Part shown: positions 1 to 9,374 of the stretch, one piece after another
How the letters are laid out: every line of letters starts with the position of its first letter
How positions within the stretch are numbered: position 1 is the stretch's first letter
From: Gracilibacillus sp. YIM 98692
GTDB taxonomy: Bacteria > Bacillota > Bacilli > Bacillales > Amphibacillaceae
Direction: 5' to 3'
Assembly (NCBI RefSeq): GCF_010993965.1
Contig: NZ_WIXM01000030.1
Coordinates: forward strand, 1 to 45,826
DNA length: 45,826 bases
Notes under the pieces: generated by a model
Seen by the model: the letters and a program-made list of their open reading frames with translations, nothing else
Told to the model about the DNA's origin: nothing
Database searches by the model: none
Translations under genes and position numbers: made by a program

Positions 1-13
1 GTATACAAAAAAA

Positions 14-57
14 CCCCCTATAAAGTAGTCCTTTTTTCAAAGTGTCTACTCTATAGG
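14..57 (-). terminator. Hairpin at window start, probable terminator
   Basis: CCCTATA-a-AGTAG pairs with CTACT-c-TATAGGG (12 bp with one mismatch) around a T-rich loop. A run of A lies on its left side, so it would read as a rho-independent terminator for minus-strand transcription, for instance from the nitroreductase gene, although a repeat copy lies between them. It could also be the remnant of a mobile-element end. Confidence 0.45.
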
Positions 58-89
58 GTACATTTTATAGTAGGGGGGGTCTTCATTCA

Positions 90-207
90 CCACTGATGGT
101 TAGCGAAATTCATCAGGGTGCTAGCGTCTGTTTCCCCCACCTCTACTTCTTTCATTATTCTAAGTATTGAAGAGGGGAATTACGAACGATTGTTCACCGT
201 GATAAAA
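90..207 (+). repeat. Dispersed hairpin repeat, copy 1 (left part degenerate)
   Basis: The sequence from CCACTGATGGTTAGCGAAA to TTGTTCACCGTGATAAAA matches a fuller copy at 16121-16270 over its right two thirds. The left arm of the first hairpin is replaced by unrelated G-rich sequence. The second hairpin (C-rich arm, then TTCTTTCATTAT loop, then GAAGAGGGGAA) is kept but imperfect. No transposase is nearby, so it would be a non-autonomous repeat or a relic. Confidence 0.75.
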
Positions 208-253
208 CAACAGATAGAAAGTTTCGTCTTCCTAACTGTTATCTACCCTGGCA

Positions 254-820
254 CTATTCTAATTCTGTTATTTTTTCTTTTGCTTGAGATCTCTCTACAG
301 GCTGTATTTTTTTATCCGGATAACCGATTTGTAATAACCCAACCACTCTCTCATTCTTATCTAAACCTATTAATTGCGCAGTTTCTTGACAAAAAGCTAG
401 TTTCCCTGTTTTCCAGAAAACACTTAAATCTTTTTCCCATGCAAGCAAGCTAAAATTTTGAATAACACAACTTGTTGATGCATAGTCTTCCTCTCTCAGT
501 TTTTCTTGTGGATGTAATGCATTAAGGACAAATAGAATAAAAGGTACATTCATAATTTTTTGATAGGCATTTTCACCAATTAATTCTCTATCTTCTAAAG
601 AATCGGTATTGCTCTTTTCCATCGCGATTAGACGATTAATCTCGGCAAGCTTTTTTTTAGACTCGCCTTTTACCATAACAAAACGCCAAGGCTCGGTTAG
701 TTTATGATTGGGCACCCATATCGCCACATCTAATAGCTCTTTTATTAATGAAGTAGAAACTTCTTTATCCTGATAAACAGCAATAGAGCGACGGTCTTTG
801 ATTAATTGACTTAAATTCAT
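254..820 (-). CDS. Nitroreductase family protein (FMN-dependent oxidoreductase)
   Basis: A 188-residue protein of the size usual for the nitroreductase superfamily, which uses FMN and NAD(P)H to reduce nitro compounds, quinones or flavins in the cytosol. The family signature is visible: RRSIAVYQ near residue 10 (FMN phosphate contact), PNHKLTEPWRF near 36 and GYPDKK near the C-terminus. The start at 820 is chosen because AGGAGG (rev. comp. of 826-831) lies 6 bases upstream; an upstream in-frame ATG at 925 would read through the promoter and a Fur box. The gene is single, and the natural substrate cannot be read from the sequence. The Fur box suggests induction in low iron, so a role in reducing iron chelates or flavins is possible but inferred. 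Confidence 0.9.
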   Translation of the reverse strand: MNLSQLIKDRRSIAVYQDKEVSTSLIKELLDVAIWVPNHKLTEPWRFVMVKGESKKKLAEINRLIAMEKSNTDSLEDRELIGENAYQKIMNVPFILFVLNALHPQEKLREEDYASTSCVIQNFSLLAWEKDLSVFWKTGKLAFCQETAQLIGLDKNERVVGLLQIGYPDKKIQPVERSQAKEKITELE

Positions 821-842
821 TTTGCGCCTCCTAATTATTAAT

Positions 843-857
843 TGAGAATTATTTTCA
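843..857 (-). promoter_or_regulatory. Fur box (7-1-7 type)
   Basis: TGAGAAT-T-ATTTTCA matches the Bacillus Fur 7-1-7 consensus TGATAATNATTATCA at 12 of 14 defined positions. It lies just downstream of the -10 element, between promoter and ribosome site of the nitroreductase gene, where a repressor would block initiation. Confidence 0.7.
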
Positions 858-866
858 TTTAGATAT

Positions 867-894
867 ATATTATCATACCATTTAAGGTTGTCAA
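867..894 (-). promoter_or_regulatory. Sigma-A promoter of the nitroreductase gene
   Basis: On the minus strand TTGACA (889-894) and TAATAT (867-872) are separated by 16 bases, a near-consensus housekeeping promoter directly upstream of the Fur box. Confidence 0.7.
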
Positions 895-1026
895 GAAAAT
901 AATACTTTGGAAACCTCCTCATCATGGCACATATATGTTATACTCCTACTTAACTTATAAAAATTCAAAAAATTTTGTAAATACCCCTTGTAATAAATTC
1001 CACCGTCATGTATCATATACATTAAG

Positions 1027-1055
1027 TTGGTTGGAAAATTTAGTAATGATACAAA
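1027..1055 (+). promoter_or_regulatory. Candidate promoter of the methionine operon
   Basis: TTGGTT, a 17-base spacer and TACAAA, about 20 bases before the SAM riboswitch aptamer. Sequence match is moderate; position is right for a leader transcript. Confidence 0.45.
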
Positions 1056-1075
1056 TGAATACAAAGAATTTAATT

Positions 1076-1180
1076 CTTATCGAGAGAAGTGGAGGGACTG
1101 GCCCGATGATACTTCAGCAACCGTCTGTTCAGACAAGGTGCTAATTCCAGCAAGCGTTACTTACGCTTGGAAGATGAGGA
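1076..1180 (+). promoter_or_regulatory. SAM-I (S-box) riboswitch
   Basis: Conserved S-box segments occur in order: CTTATCGAGAGAAGTGGAGG, GACTGGCCCGATGATACTTC, AGCAACC, AAGGTGCTAATTCC, then a closing arm ending GGAAGATGAGG. The aptamer binds S-adenosylmethionine. Together with the terminator just downstream it should switch off the two methionine genes when SAM is plentiful. Confidence 0.96.
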
Positions 1181-1192
1181 ACGTCTTTTGAA

Positions 1193-1236
1193 TAAAAGAA
1201 ATCTTCATCTTAACGGATGGAGATTTCTTTTATTTT
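1193..1236 (+). terminator. SAM riboswitch expression-platform terminator
   Basis: AAAAGAAATCT and AGATTTCTTTT form a long stem around CATCTTAACGGATG, followed by T-rich sequence. The aptamer's 3' side (GAAGATGAGG to AAAAGAAATC) can compete for pairing, the usual S-box terminator/antiterminator arrangement. It ends about 20 bases before the ribosome site of the first gene. Confidence 0.9.
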
Positions 1237-1266
1237 TCGAAAATTTAGTAGAAAGAGGTGATAAGA

Positions 1267-3120
1267 TTGCATGACCTTCGTTCCGCTCTACAAGACCGAA
1301 TTGTAATAGCAGATGGTGCCATGGGAACCTTGCTCTATTCACATGGAGTAGATCGATGCTTTGAAGCATTTAATTTGACCAACCCCGACGAAGTAGCCAA
1401 TGTTCATAAATCTTATTTAGACGCCGGGGCTGAAGTCATTCAAACAAACACTTACGGCGCTAATTATATCAAACTCGCAAGATACGGACTAGAGGAAAAA
1501 GTACACATGATTAATACCAAAGCCGTACAAATTGCGAAAGAGGCGACAGCGAACAATGGGTATGTACTTGGTACTATCGGTGGCATTCGTGGAGTACAAA
1601 AGCTGGTAACGACAAAAAGCGAAATTAAAAGAAGCTTTAAGGAACAGCTATTCTCCTTATTGTTAGAAGGAGTGGACGGTCTGTTACTTGAAACCTATTA
1701 CGATTTCCAAGAGCTTGAAGATGTTTTAAAAATTGCTAGAGAAGAAACCAACTTGCCAATTATCACTAATGTATCCATGCATGAGCCAGGCGTATTAGAA
1801 AATGGTATATTGCTGCCTGACGCTCTGCAACAATTAGAAGATTTAGGAGCTGATGTCGTAGGCGTCAATTGCAGACTAGGTCCGCACCATATGATTGAAG
1901 CTTTAGAAGGCGTCCCTATACTAAATCATGCAAAACTAGCAGCATATCCAAATGCTAGCTTACCAGCTTATGAGGATGGGAAGCTTGTCTATAGTAAACA
2001 TACCGACTATTTCACTAAATGTGCAAAAGCTTTTCGTAATCAGGGTGTAAGATTATTGGGTGGTTGTTGCGGTACAACACCAGAACACATTCATGCCTTA
2101 AAAGAAGGCACTCGTGACTTGCCACCTATTGAAGAGAAACAAGTCAAGCAAAGATTAAACTTACACAGTGAATCTGAAAACCAAGATACTCACACAAAAG
2201 AAACATTAGCACAAAAAGCCAAACAACGGCATACGGTTATCGTCGAACTAGATGCTCCTAAACATTTAGAAGTCGATGAATTTATCAAAGGTGCTAAGCA
2301 ATTAGAAAAAGTAGGTGTCGATGCTATTACATTAGCAGATAATTCTCTAGCAACTCCACGAGTGAGTAATCTAGCAATGGCAGTAAAAATGAAAGAATTA
2401 AACCTTGATGTGACGCCGCTCATTCATTTAACTTGTCGTGATCGAAACCTTATCGGATTACAAGCGCATTTAATGGGCTTACACACGTTAGATTTTCATG
2501 AAATTCTAGCGATCACAGGAGATCCAACTAGAATTGGAGGTTTCCCAGGGGCATCTTCTGTTTTTGATGTGACCTCGTTCGAATTAACAAGATTAATTAA
2601 ACAATGTAACCAGGGGTTATCATTCTCTGGAACCTCTTTAAAAAAGAAAACGAATTTTAGTGTGGCAGCAGCCTTTAATCCGAACGTCGCAAACCTAAGT
2701 AAAGCTGTGAAGCGAATGGAAAGGAAAATTAAGAGCGGAGCAGATTACTTTCTTACCCAGCCAATTTATGACCATCAAAAAATCAAAGATTTATACGAGG
2801 AAACCAAGCATATTGACACCCCTATCTTTATTGGGATTATGCCGCTAATATCACATAAAAACGCAGAATTTTTACACCATGAAGTTCCTGGGATGAAGCT
2901 TTCAGATGAGGTGCGTACCCGTATGAAAGCACCGCCAACTAAAGCGGAAGCAAAGGCAGAAGGGCTTCAAATTGCCAAGGAATTGATTGATACAGCCATT
3001 CAATACTTTAATGGTATTTATTTAGTCACACCATTTATGAATTACGAGTTAACTTCAGAGCTCACCTCGTATATCCATAGCAAAACAAACAATGGAATTG
3101 CGATCCAATCGCCATCTTAA
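1267..3120 (+). CDS. yitJ: Bifunctional homocysteine S-methyltransferase / 5,10-methylenetetrahydrofolate reductase
   Basis: The protein (617 residues from TTG 1267) joins two enzymes of methionine synthesis. Residues about 1-290 are a homocysteine S-methyltransferase barrel with the zinc cysteines in VGVNCRLGP and LLGGCCGTTPEH. Residues about 325-610 are a methylenetetrahydrofolate reductase barrel with LAITGDPTRIGGFPG, which binds FAD and supplies methyl groups. This is the YitJ architecture of Bacillus. A GTG at 1258 is in frame, but it overlaps the ribosome site AAAGAGGTGAT (1252-1262); TTG at 1267 has correct spacing, so I prefer it. The gene lies directly behind the SAM riboswitch and 24 bases before metE, so both should be one SAM-repressed operon. 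Confidence 0.93.
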   Translation: MHDLRSALQDRIVIADGAMGTLLYSHGVDRCFEAFNLTNPDEVANVHKSYLDAGAEVIQTNTYGANYIKLARYGLEEKVHMINTKAVQIAKEATANNGYVLGTIGGIRGVQKLVTTKSEIKRSFKEQLFSLLLEGVDGLLLETYYDFQELEDVLKIAREETNLPIITNVSMHEPGVLENGILLPDALQQLEDLGADVVGVNCRLGPHHMIEALEGVPILNHAKLAAYPNASLPAYEDGKLVYSKHTDYFTKCAKAFRNQGVRLLGGCCGTTPEHIHALKEGTRDLPPIEEKQVKQRLNLHSESENQDTHTKETLAQKAKQRHTVIVELDAPKHLEVDEFIKGAKQLEKVGVDAITLADNSLATPRVSNLAMAVKMKELNLDVTPLIHLTCRDRNLIGLQAHLMGLHTLDFHEILAITGDPTRIGGFPGASSVFDVTSFELTRLIKQCNQGLSFSGTSLKKKTNFSVAAAFNPNVANLSKAVKRMERKIKSGADYFLTQPIYDHQKIKDLYEETKHIDTPIFIGIMPLISHKNAEFLHHEVPGMKLSDEVRTRMKAPPTKAEAKAEGLQIAKELIDTAIQYFNGIYLVTPFMNYELTSELTSYIHSKTNNGIAIQSPS

Positions 3121-3144
3121 AAACATAGAAAGGGAGAGATATCA

Positions 3145-5433
3145 ATGACAACATTTATTAGTTCAAACTTAGGTTATCCAAGAATCGGAGAAAAAAGAGA
3201 ATGGAAAAAAGCGTTAGAAGCATATTGGAGAGGTGACATTACCGAAAGCAGTTTATATGATCGTACAACAGAATTACGTTTGAAGAATTTAAAGAAACAG
3301 CAGGATATTGGAATCGATCTTATCCCCGTTGGAGATTTTTCCTTTTACGATCAAGTATTAGACACAGCAGTTTCATTTGGTGCTATTCCTAAAAGGTTTC
3401 AACAAGAAGATCCTCAATCCATTGATACGTATTTTGCAATTGCTCGTGGTAATAAAGGTGCTGTAGCTGCCGAGATGACTAAGTGGTTTAACACAAATTA
3501 CCACTATATCGTTCCAGAATTAGAAGATGTAACACCACAGCTAGTAGAAAACCGTGCATTACATTATTATAAAGAAGCAAAAGAGAAATTGGGTATTGAT
3601 GGAAAACCTGTCATTATCGGACCTGTTACTTTCGTAAAACTTTCTAAAGGATATCAACCAGAAGAATTAGAAGGATGGGTAGACAAATTTGTTCCATTGT
3701 ATAAACAAGTGCTGCAAGAACTTGCAGAAGCTGGAGCTTCATGGGTACAGTTTGATGAGCCAATCTTAGGAACGAACCTCTCTAATAGAGAATTAGAATT
3801 AGTGGAAAAAGTATACCAGTCCTTGAAGGAAGCTGCGCCAAACGTAAAATTATTACTTCAAACATATTTTGAATCTGTACAAAACTATAAGAAAATAGTG
3901 GAATTACCTGTAGACGGCATTGGACTAGACTTTATACATGGGGATAGCTTAAATTTAATTAAAAAATTCGGATTCCCACAAGACAAAGTATTAGCAGCAG
4001 GTATCGTTAATGGTCGTAACGTTTGGAGCGCAGATTTAGAAGGGGCACTATCCCTTATTAAGCAAATTGACTTATTAACGGAAACGGACCAAATTATCTT
4101 ACAGCCATCTTGCTCTTTATTACATGTGCCTGTAACAAAACAAACGGAAGAAAAATTAGATACTGTAATTTTAAACGGCTTAAGTTTCGCAGATGAAAAA
4201 TTAACTGAAATTCAAACTTTATTAAAAGCTGCTAAAGAAGGATCGGAAGCAATTCAAGCACAATTAGAGGAAAATAAATCTGCAAGAAATGCTTTAGAAA
4301 GCTCTACTTATCGAAAAAATGAAGAAATTACGAGAGAATTATTAAGTATTGAAAATAAAGAAATTAAACGAAGTATTCCATTCCAAGAACGTATTGCAAA
4401 ACAACGCGAAAAGCTAAATTTACCTTTATTACCTACTACGACAATCGGTAGTCTTCCTCAAACAGCTGAAGTGAAGGGTACCCGTACAAAATGGCGTAAG
4501 GGTGATATTTCCAATGAAGAATATGCAAGCTTCGTCGAAAAAGAAACTGCAAAATGGATTCAAATTCAAGAAGATTTAGGGCTGGATGTATTAGTTCATG
4601 GTGAATTTGAGCGAACAGATATGGTTGAATACTTTGGTGAAAAATTAAATGGATTTGCTGTTACCGAATTTGGATGGGTGCAGTCCTATGGTTCTCGTTG
4701 TGTAAAACCACCTCTAGTAGTTGGAGATGTTTCTTGGGATGAGCCAATCACGGTAAAAGAAATTGTAGATGCGCAAAAGTTAACAGATAAACCAGTCAAA
4801 GGTATGCTTACAGGTCCTGTTACCATCTTAAACTGGTCTTTTGTTCATGAAGAGTTACCACGCTATACGGTTCAGAATCAAATTGCCTTATCACTTGAAA
4901 AAGAAGTGTTAGCACTTGAAAAAGCTGGCGTACAAATTATTCAAGTGGATGAACCAGCATTACGTGAAGGACTACCGCTTGATCGACTAAGATGGCCTGA
5001 GTACTTTGACGCTGCTGTCAAAGCATTTCGATTAGCGACTTCTACTGTTCAACCGGAGACGCAAATTCATACACATATGTGCTATTCTGAATTTGGTGAA
5101 ATTTATGAAGCTATTGATGAACTGGATGCAGATGTTATTTCTATTGAGACATCCAGAAGTCACGGGGAACTTGTTGATACATTTGAAGAGAACAACTATG
5201 AAAAAGAAATTGGTCTAGGAGTATATGACATTCATAGTCCAAGGGTACCTAGTATCGAGGAAATCAAACAGAATATTGAGCGCGCACTGCAAACTATTGA
5301 CGCAAAACAATTCTGGATTAACCCTGATTGCGGTCTGAAAACAAGACAAGAAGAAGAGACCGTTGCAGCCCTTGAAAATATGGTGAATGCGGCAAAAGAA
5401 ATCCGCGAAGCTCGATTAGCACAACAAAAATAA
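3145..5433 (+). CDS. metE: Cobalamin-independent methionine synthase
   Basis: A 762-residue protein of normal MetE length. It transfers the methyl group of 5-methyltetrahydropteroyltri-L-glutamate to homocysteine. The N-terminal barrel begins with [20 protein letters not shown]. The catalytic C-terminal barrel contains TTIGSLPQT near residue 433, the zinc site HTHMCYSEF near 645 and NPDCGLKTR near 730. The ribosome site AAAGGGAGAG is 7 bases from ATG. It is second in the SAM-controlled operon, so methylene-THF reduction and final methyl transfer are encoded side by side. Two terminator-like hairpins follow. Confidence 0.97.
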   Translation: MTTFISSNLGYPRIGEKREWKKALEAYWRGDITESSLYDRTTELRLKNLKKQQDIGIDLIPVGDFSFYDQVLDTAVSFGAIPKRFQQEDPQSIDTYFAIARGNKGAVAAEMTKWFNTNYHYIVPELEDVTPQLVENRALHYYKEAKEKLGIDGKPVIIGPVTFVKLSKGYQPEELEGWVDKFVPLYKQVLQELAEAGASWVQFDEPILGTNLSNRELELVEKVYQSLKEAAPNVKLLLQTYFESVQNYKKIVELPVDGIGLDFIHGDSLNLIKKFGFPQDKVLAAGIVNGRNVWSADLEGALSLIKQIDLLTETDQIILQPSCSLLHVPVTKQTEEKLDTVILNGLSFADEKLTEIQTLLKAAKEGSEAIQAQLEENKSARNALESSTYRKNEEITRELLSIENKEIKRSIPFQERIAKQREKLNLPLLPTTTIGSLPQTAEVKGTRTKWRKGDISNEEYASFVEKETAKWIQIQEDLGLDVLVHGEFERTDMVEYFGEKLNGFAVTEFGWVQSYGSRCVKPPLVVGDVSWDEPITVKEIVDAQKLTDKPVKGMLTGPVTILNWSFVHEELPRYTVQNQIALSLEKEVLALEKAGVQIIQVDEPALREGLPLDRLRWPEYFDAAVKAFRLATSTVQPETQIHTHMCYSEFGEIYEAIDELDADVISIETSRSHGELVDTFEENNYEKEIGLGVYDIHSPRVPSIEEIKQNIERALQTIDAKQFWINPDCGLKTRQEEETVAALENMVNAAKEIREARLAQQK

Positions 5434-5439
5434 GCAATA

Positions 5440-5493
5440 AAGAAAAACTTGGCTTATCGCCAAGCCTTAATAGCGAAAGCCTTAGTTTTTCTT
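5440..5493 (+). terminator. First, branched terminator-like hairpin after metE
   Basis: Perfect 10-bp outer arms AAGAAAAACT and AGTTTTTCTT enclose a small inner hairpin (GGCTT/AAGCC). The right arm supplies a T-run. Its position 7 bases after the metE stop suggests termination. Confidence 0.55.
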
Positions 5494-5533
5494 ATACTAT
5501 CATCCATAGTATTTTATACTTGCTGATAGTACA

Positions 5534-5571
5534 AAAAAGCCCGGTCTTCCTAAAAGAAGATCGGGCTTTTT
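5534..5571 (+). terminator. Strong rho-independent terminator after metE
   Basis: AAAAAGCCCGGTCTTC pairs with GAAGATCGGGCTTTTT (one mismatch) around a 6-base loop, with a T-run; the A-run on the left may let it act in both directions. It separates the methionine and galactose operons. Confidence 0.9.
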
Positions 5572-5592
5572 CTATTTTCATGATATTAACTC

Positions 5593-5621
5593 TTGTAATA
5601 TGAATTTGAATAACATACAAT
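5593..5621 (+). promoter_or_regulatory. Candidate promoter of the gal operon
   Basis: TTGTAA, 17-base spacer, TACAAT, about 50 bases before galK. I see no convincing cre box or palindromic operator in this leader, so the mode of galactose control is not evident. Confidence 0.5.
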
Positions 5622-5674
5622 ATAGTTAATAAATTAATTTAATTAAGTATATGTCGAGAAGGAGGAAATTTAAA

Positions 5675-6859
5675 ATGAAACTTACCCCATTAATCCATAG
5701 ATTTCAGGAAGTTTTCGAAACAGAACAAAAGCCTCAAGCATTTTTTGCGCCAGGAAGAATTAATTTAATCGGTGAACATACAGACTATAATGGCGGTCAC
5801 GTCTTCCCTGCTGCTATCTCATTTGGAACATATGCCCTTGCCATTAAGAGACAAGATAAAAAAATAAGATTCTATTCTGATAACTTCCCTGAAAAAGGAA
5901 TATTTGAGAGTTCTTTGGACGATTTAATTTATCAAGAAGATGACGATTGGACGAATTATCCGAAAGGTATGTTACTCTACTTTAAAGAAGATGGTTTCTC
6001 CATTGAAAGCGGTTTTGATGTATTGTTTTATGGAAATATACCTAATGGTGCTGGATTATCCTCTTCTGCTTCAATAGAGTTAGTAACGGGAGTGCTTTTA
6101 GAAACATTGTATCAATTAGATGTCGACCGTGTTCGTATGATTCAAATCGGACAAAAAGTAGAAAATCAATACATTGGCGTAAATAGTGGTATAATGGATC
6201 AATTTGCAATCGGGATGGGAAAACAAGACCATGCTATGTTATTGGATTGTGATACACTGCAATATCAATATGCACCTATTAAACTAGCAAATCATGATAT
6301 CATTATCATTAACACCAATAAGCGCCGAGAATTAACTGAGTCCAAATATAATGAACGCAGAAGTGAATGTGAGCAGGCCTTAGCTGATCTACAAAAAGAA
6401 CTTTCGATCAACAGCCTTGGAGATTTAACTCCAGAACAATTTGAACAATATCGGACTTTAATCAAAAATGAAACGAACCAACAGCGTGCCAAACACGCCA
6501 TTTATGAGAATGCACGAACGATTACAGCCTTAGATAAACTAAAAGCAGGAGAATTACAAGCTTTTGGCGAACTAGTAAACCAATCTCATATCTCCTTAAG
6601 AGATGATTATGAAGTAACTGGCATAGAGTTAGATACGATTGCAGAGACTGCATGGAAGCAGGAAGGTGTGTTAGGCGCCAGAATGACAGGAGCAGGTTTT
6701 GGCGGATGTGCGATTGCTATTGTCGAAAAAAACCATACAAAAGCTTTTCAAGAAGCGATTGAAAAAGAATATACAAAAATTGTAGGATATGAACCATCTT
6801 TTTATGTGGCATCAATTGGAGATGGTGCTAAATCATTACATTTAGGGGAGGAATCTTAG
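5675..6859 (+). CDS. galK: Galactokinase
   Basis: A 394-residue GHMP kinase that phosphorylates alpha-D-galactose to galactose 1-phosphate. Visible motifs: the galactokinase signature GRINLIGEHTDYNGGHVFP near residue 27, the ATP loop GAGLSSSASIE near 125 and GARMTGAGFGGCAIAI near 335. The start at 5675 has AAGGAGG at 5659-5665; an in-frame ATG at 5651 overlaps that ribosome site and is rejected. First gene of a four-gene operon galK-galE-galT-galM with 1-2 base gaps or close spacing, giving the whole Leloir pathway. Confidence 0.97.
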   Translation: MKLTPLIHRFQEVFETEQKPQAFFAPGRINLIGEHTDYNGGHVFPAAISFGTYALAIKRQDKKIRFYSDNFPEKGIFESSLDDLIYQEDDDWTNYPKGMLLYFKEDGFSIESGFDVLFYGNIPNGAGLSSSASIELVTGVLLETLYQLDVDRVRMIQIGQKVENQYIGVNSGIMDQFAIGMGKQDHAMLLDCDTLQYQYAPIKLANHDIIIINTNKRRELTESKYNERRSECEQALADLQKELSINSLGDLTPEQFEQYRTLIKNETNQQRAKHAIYENARTITALDKLKAGELQAFGELVNQSHISLRDDYEVTGIELDTIAETAWKQEGVLGARMTGAGFGGCAIAIVEKNHTKAFQEAIEKEYTKIVGYEPSFYVASIGDGAKSLHLGEES

Positions 6860-6860
6860 T

Positions 6861-7856
6861 ATGCGCATTTTAGTTTTAGGGGGAGCTGGATATATTGGAT
6901 CACATGCTGTTTATCAACTTATAGATCAAGGAAATGAAGTAATTGTTATAGATAATTTAGAGACAGGACACGCTGGAGCTATTCACCCAGATGCGATCTT
7001 CTATAACGGAGATATTCGTGATATTGAATTCCTCCGCGAAGTATTCAATCATGAAACAGTAGACGGTGTCTTACATTTTGCTGCGAACTCCTTAGTCGGT
7101 GAATCTATGGAAGTACCACTAAAATATTTTGATAATAACGTGTACGGAACCCAAGTCTTACTACAAGCCATGGCTGAATTTGATATAAAACATATCGTCT
7201 TTTCTTCTACCGCTGCAACATATGGGGAACCCGAACAAGTACCCATTACAGAAACCATGATCACACAACCAACTAGTACGTATGGGGAAACAAAACTTAC
7301 CATGGAAAAAATGATGAAATGGACCGAAGCGGCACACGATATTCGTTATGTCTCCCTTCGTTACTTTAATGTTGCTGGTGCTAGAAGTACTGGAGAAATT
7401 GGGGAAGATCACAGACCTGAAACCCACCTTATTCCAATCGTATTGCAAGTAGCATTAAATCAAAGAGAGCATATCTCTATTTTCGGTGACGATTATGATA
7501 CGGAGGACGGCACATGCATTCGTGACTACATCCATGTAGAAGATCTAATTGATGCTCATATTTTAGCACTAAAATATTTAAAAGAAGGCGGAGACAGTGA
7601 CATCTTTAATTTAGGAAGCAGTCAAGGATTTTCTGTAAAAGAGATTATTGATGCAGCACGTCAAGTGACTAACCATGCCATCCCAGCAAAAACTGCAGAG
7701 CGCAGACCAGGTGATCCGAGCACGTTAATTGCTTCATCTGATAAAGCAAAAAGAATATTAGGCTGGAACCCTTCTAGAACAGACATTGACCGAATTATTA
7801 CAGACGCTTGGAATTGGCATCAGGCGAATCCGAATGGCTATAACGAGGAGGAATAA
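6861..7856 (+). CDS. galE: UDP-glucose 4-epimerase
   Basis: A 331-residue short-chain dehydrogenase-type enzyme interconverting UDP-galactose and UDP-glucose. The Rossmann motif GGAGYIGSH starts at residue 6. The catalytic Ser in FSSTAATYGEP and the YxxxK pair in STYGETK (about residues 123-146) are present. The start lies one base after the galK stop with GGGGAGG upstream, implying translational coupling. Confidence 0.97.
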   Translation: MRILVLGGAGYIGSHAVYQLIDQGNEVIVIDNLETGHAGAIHPDAIFYNGDIRDIEFLREVFNHETVDGVLHFAANSLVGESMEVPLKYFDNNVYGTQVLLQAMAEFDIKHIVFSSTAATYGEPEQVPITETMITQPTSTYGETKLTMEKMMKWTEAAHDIRYVSLRYFNVAGARSTGEIGEDHRPETHLIPIVLQVALNQREHISIFGDDYDTEDGTCIRDYIHVEDLIDAHILALKYLKEGGDSDIFNLGSSQGFSVKEIIDAARQVTNHAIPAKTAERRPGDPSTLIASSDKAKRILGWNPSRTDIDRIITDAWNWHQANPNGYNEEE

Positions 7857-7858
7857 TA

Positions 7859-9361
7859 ATGGCTAACATTTCACAACTTGTCGAGACATTAGTAGAGAAA
7901 GCTATCGATGCTCAATTGATTGAAAGAAGTGATGCCATTTATGCTCGCAACCAAGTGCTTGGTTTAATCAAATATGTAAACTTTGACCAATCAAACTCTA
8001 CTCCTGTACAGAATGTAACCATCCCTGATGTAGTAGAAAAAATAGTGGATGATGCTGCCAATCGAGGAGTCATAGAAAATCTATTAGATGAAAAAGAAAA
8101 AATTTCTGCCCATATCATGAATGTGTTTTTATCTAAACCAGCTGAAGTGAATCGTGTATTTTATCAAAAATATGAAGATTCGCCAAAAGCAGCAACAGAT
8201 TATTTTTATAAGTTAAGTAAAAACAGCAATTATATTCAAACCAAACGGATTGCGAAAAACATTCATTTTAAAACAAATTCTGATTACGGTGATTTAGACA
8301 TTACCATTAACCTTTCTAAACCGGAAAAAGATCCAGAACAAATTAAGCGTGAAAAGGAAATGAAACAGGATATTGCTTATCCTCAATGTTTACTTTGTGC
8401 TGAAAATGAAGGATATGTTGGACGAATTGGTCATCCTGCAAGATCCAATCATCGCATTATTGAAGTGCCCTTAGAAGGAGAAAAATGGTTTTTACAGTAT
8501 TCACCATATGTCTATTATAACGAACATAGTATTCTATTTGCGAAAGAACATCGTCCAATGAAAATTAATCGGGATTCTTTTTCTAGAATAACGGCTTTTG
8601 TCGATAAGTTCCCTCACTATTTTGTTGGATCAAATGCTGACTTGCCTATCGTTGGCGGTAGCATACTGTCTCATGATCATTATCAAGGGGGAAGCTATAC
8701 GTTTGCGATGACAGAAGCTGAGGATGAGTTTAGCTTTCAACTAGGAAAGTTCCCAGAGGTGGAAGCTGCCATTGTCAAATGGCCTTTATCTGTCATTCGA
8801 TTACGTCATTCGAAACGTGAGAAGCTTGTGGACACGGCTGAATTTATACTAAATAAATGGCGTCAGTATAGCGATGAAGCGGCAGATATATTAGCGTATA
8901 CCGATAATACGCCACATAATACGGTTACACCAATTGCTCGTAAGCGAGGGGAACAGTTTGAGCTAGATTTAGTATTGCGTAATAACCGAACGACAGATGA
9001 ACATCCGATGGGGTTATTTCACCCACATGAAGATGTTCACCATATCAAAAAAGAAAATATAGGTTTAATTGAAGTAATGGGACTTGCCGTACTACCTCCT
9101 AGATTAGTAGAAGAGTTAGAAGATATTAAAAAACATCTATTAAATCAATCAGTAACCGTTGCAGAATACCACCAAGATTGGGTAAAATCTATAAAGAAAA
9201 GGCATACAAATATTACAAAAGATAATGTAGACCAGATTGTCGAAGATGAGTTAGGACAAAAATTCGCGCGTGTACTAGAGGATGCAGGTGTGTATAAGAC
9301 AGATGAAAATGGACGTACAGCTTTTAAACGTTTTATACAACACTTAAATGAAACAAACTAG
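7859..9361 (+). CDS. galT: UDP-glucose--hexose-1-phosphate uridylyltransferase, class II
   Basis: A 500-residue galactose-1-phosphate uridylyltransferase of the long form found in Bacillota (GalT2), clearly longer than the roughly 350-residue E. coli type. The histidine-triad-like active site is seen in GGSILSHDHYQGG near residue 265, with HPARSNHRIIEVP near 192. It makes UDP-galactose and glucose 1-phosphate. It starts 2 bases after the galE stop with GAGGAGG upstream. Confidence 0.96.
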   Translation: MANISQLVETLVEKAIDAQLIERSDAIYARNQVLGLIKYVNFDQSNSTPVQNVTIPDVVEKIVDDAANRGVIENLLDEKEKISAHIMNVFLSKPAEVNRVFYQKYEDSPKAATDYFYKLSKNSNYIQTKRIAKNIHFKTNSDYGDLDITINLSKPEKDPEQIKREKEMKQDIAYPQCLLCAENEGYVGRIGHPARSNHRIIEVPLEGEKWFLQYSPYVYYNEHSILFAKEHRPMKINRDSFSRITAFVDKFPHYFVGSNADLPIVGGSILSHDHYQGGSYTFAMTEAEDEFSFQLGKFPEVEAAIVKWPLSVIRLRHSKREKLVDTAEFILNKWRQYSDEAADILAYTDNTPHNTVTPIARKRGEQFELDLVLRNNRTTDEHPMGLFHPHEDVHHIKKENIGLIEVMGLAVLPPRLVEELEDIKKHLLNQSVTVAEYHQDWVKSIKKRHTNITKDNVDQIVEDELGQKFARVLEDAGVYKTDENGRTAFKRFIQHLNETN

Positions 9362-9374
9362 GAGGCTACCAAAC

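Noticed and set aside
118-453. 111-residue plus-strand reading frame
   Set aside because: It runs through repeat copy 1 and antisense to the nitroreductase gene; no ribosome site.
935-1144. 69-residue plus-strand reading frame over the methionine leader
   Set aside because: It crosses the SAM riboswitch, which fully explains the conservation there.
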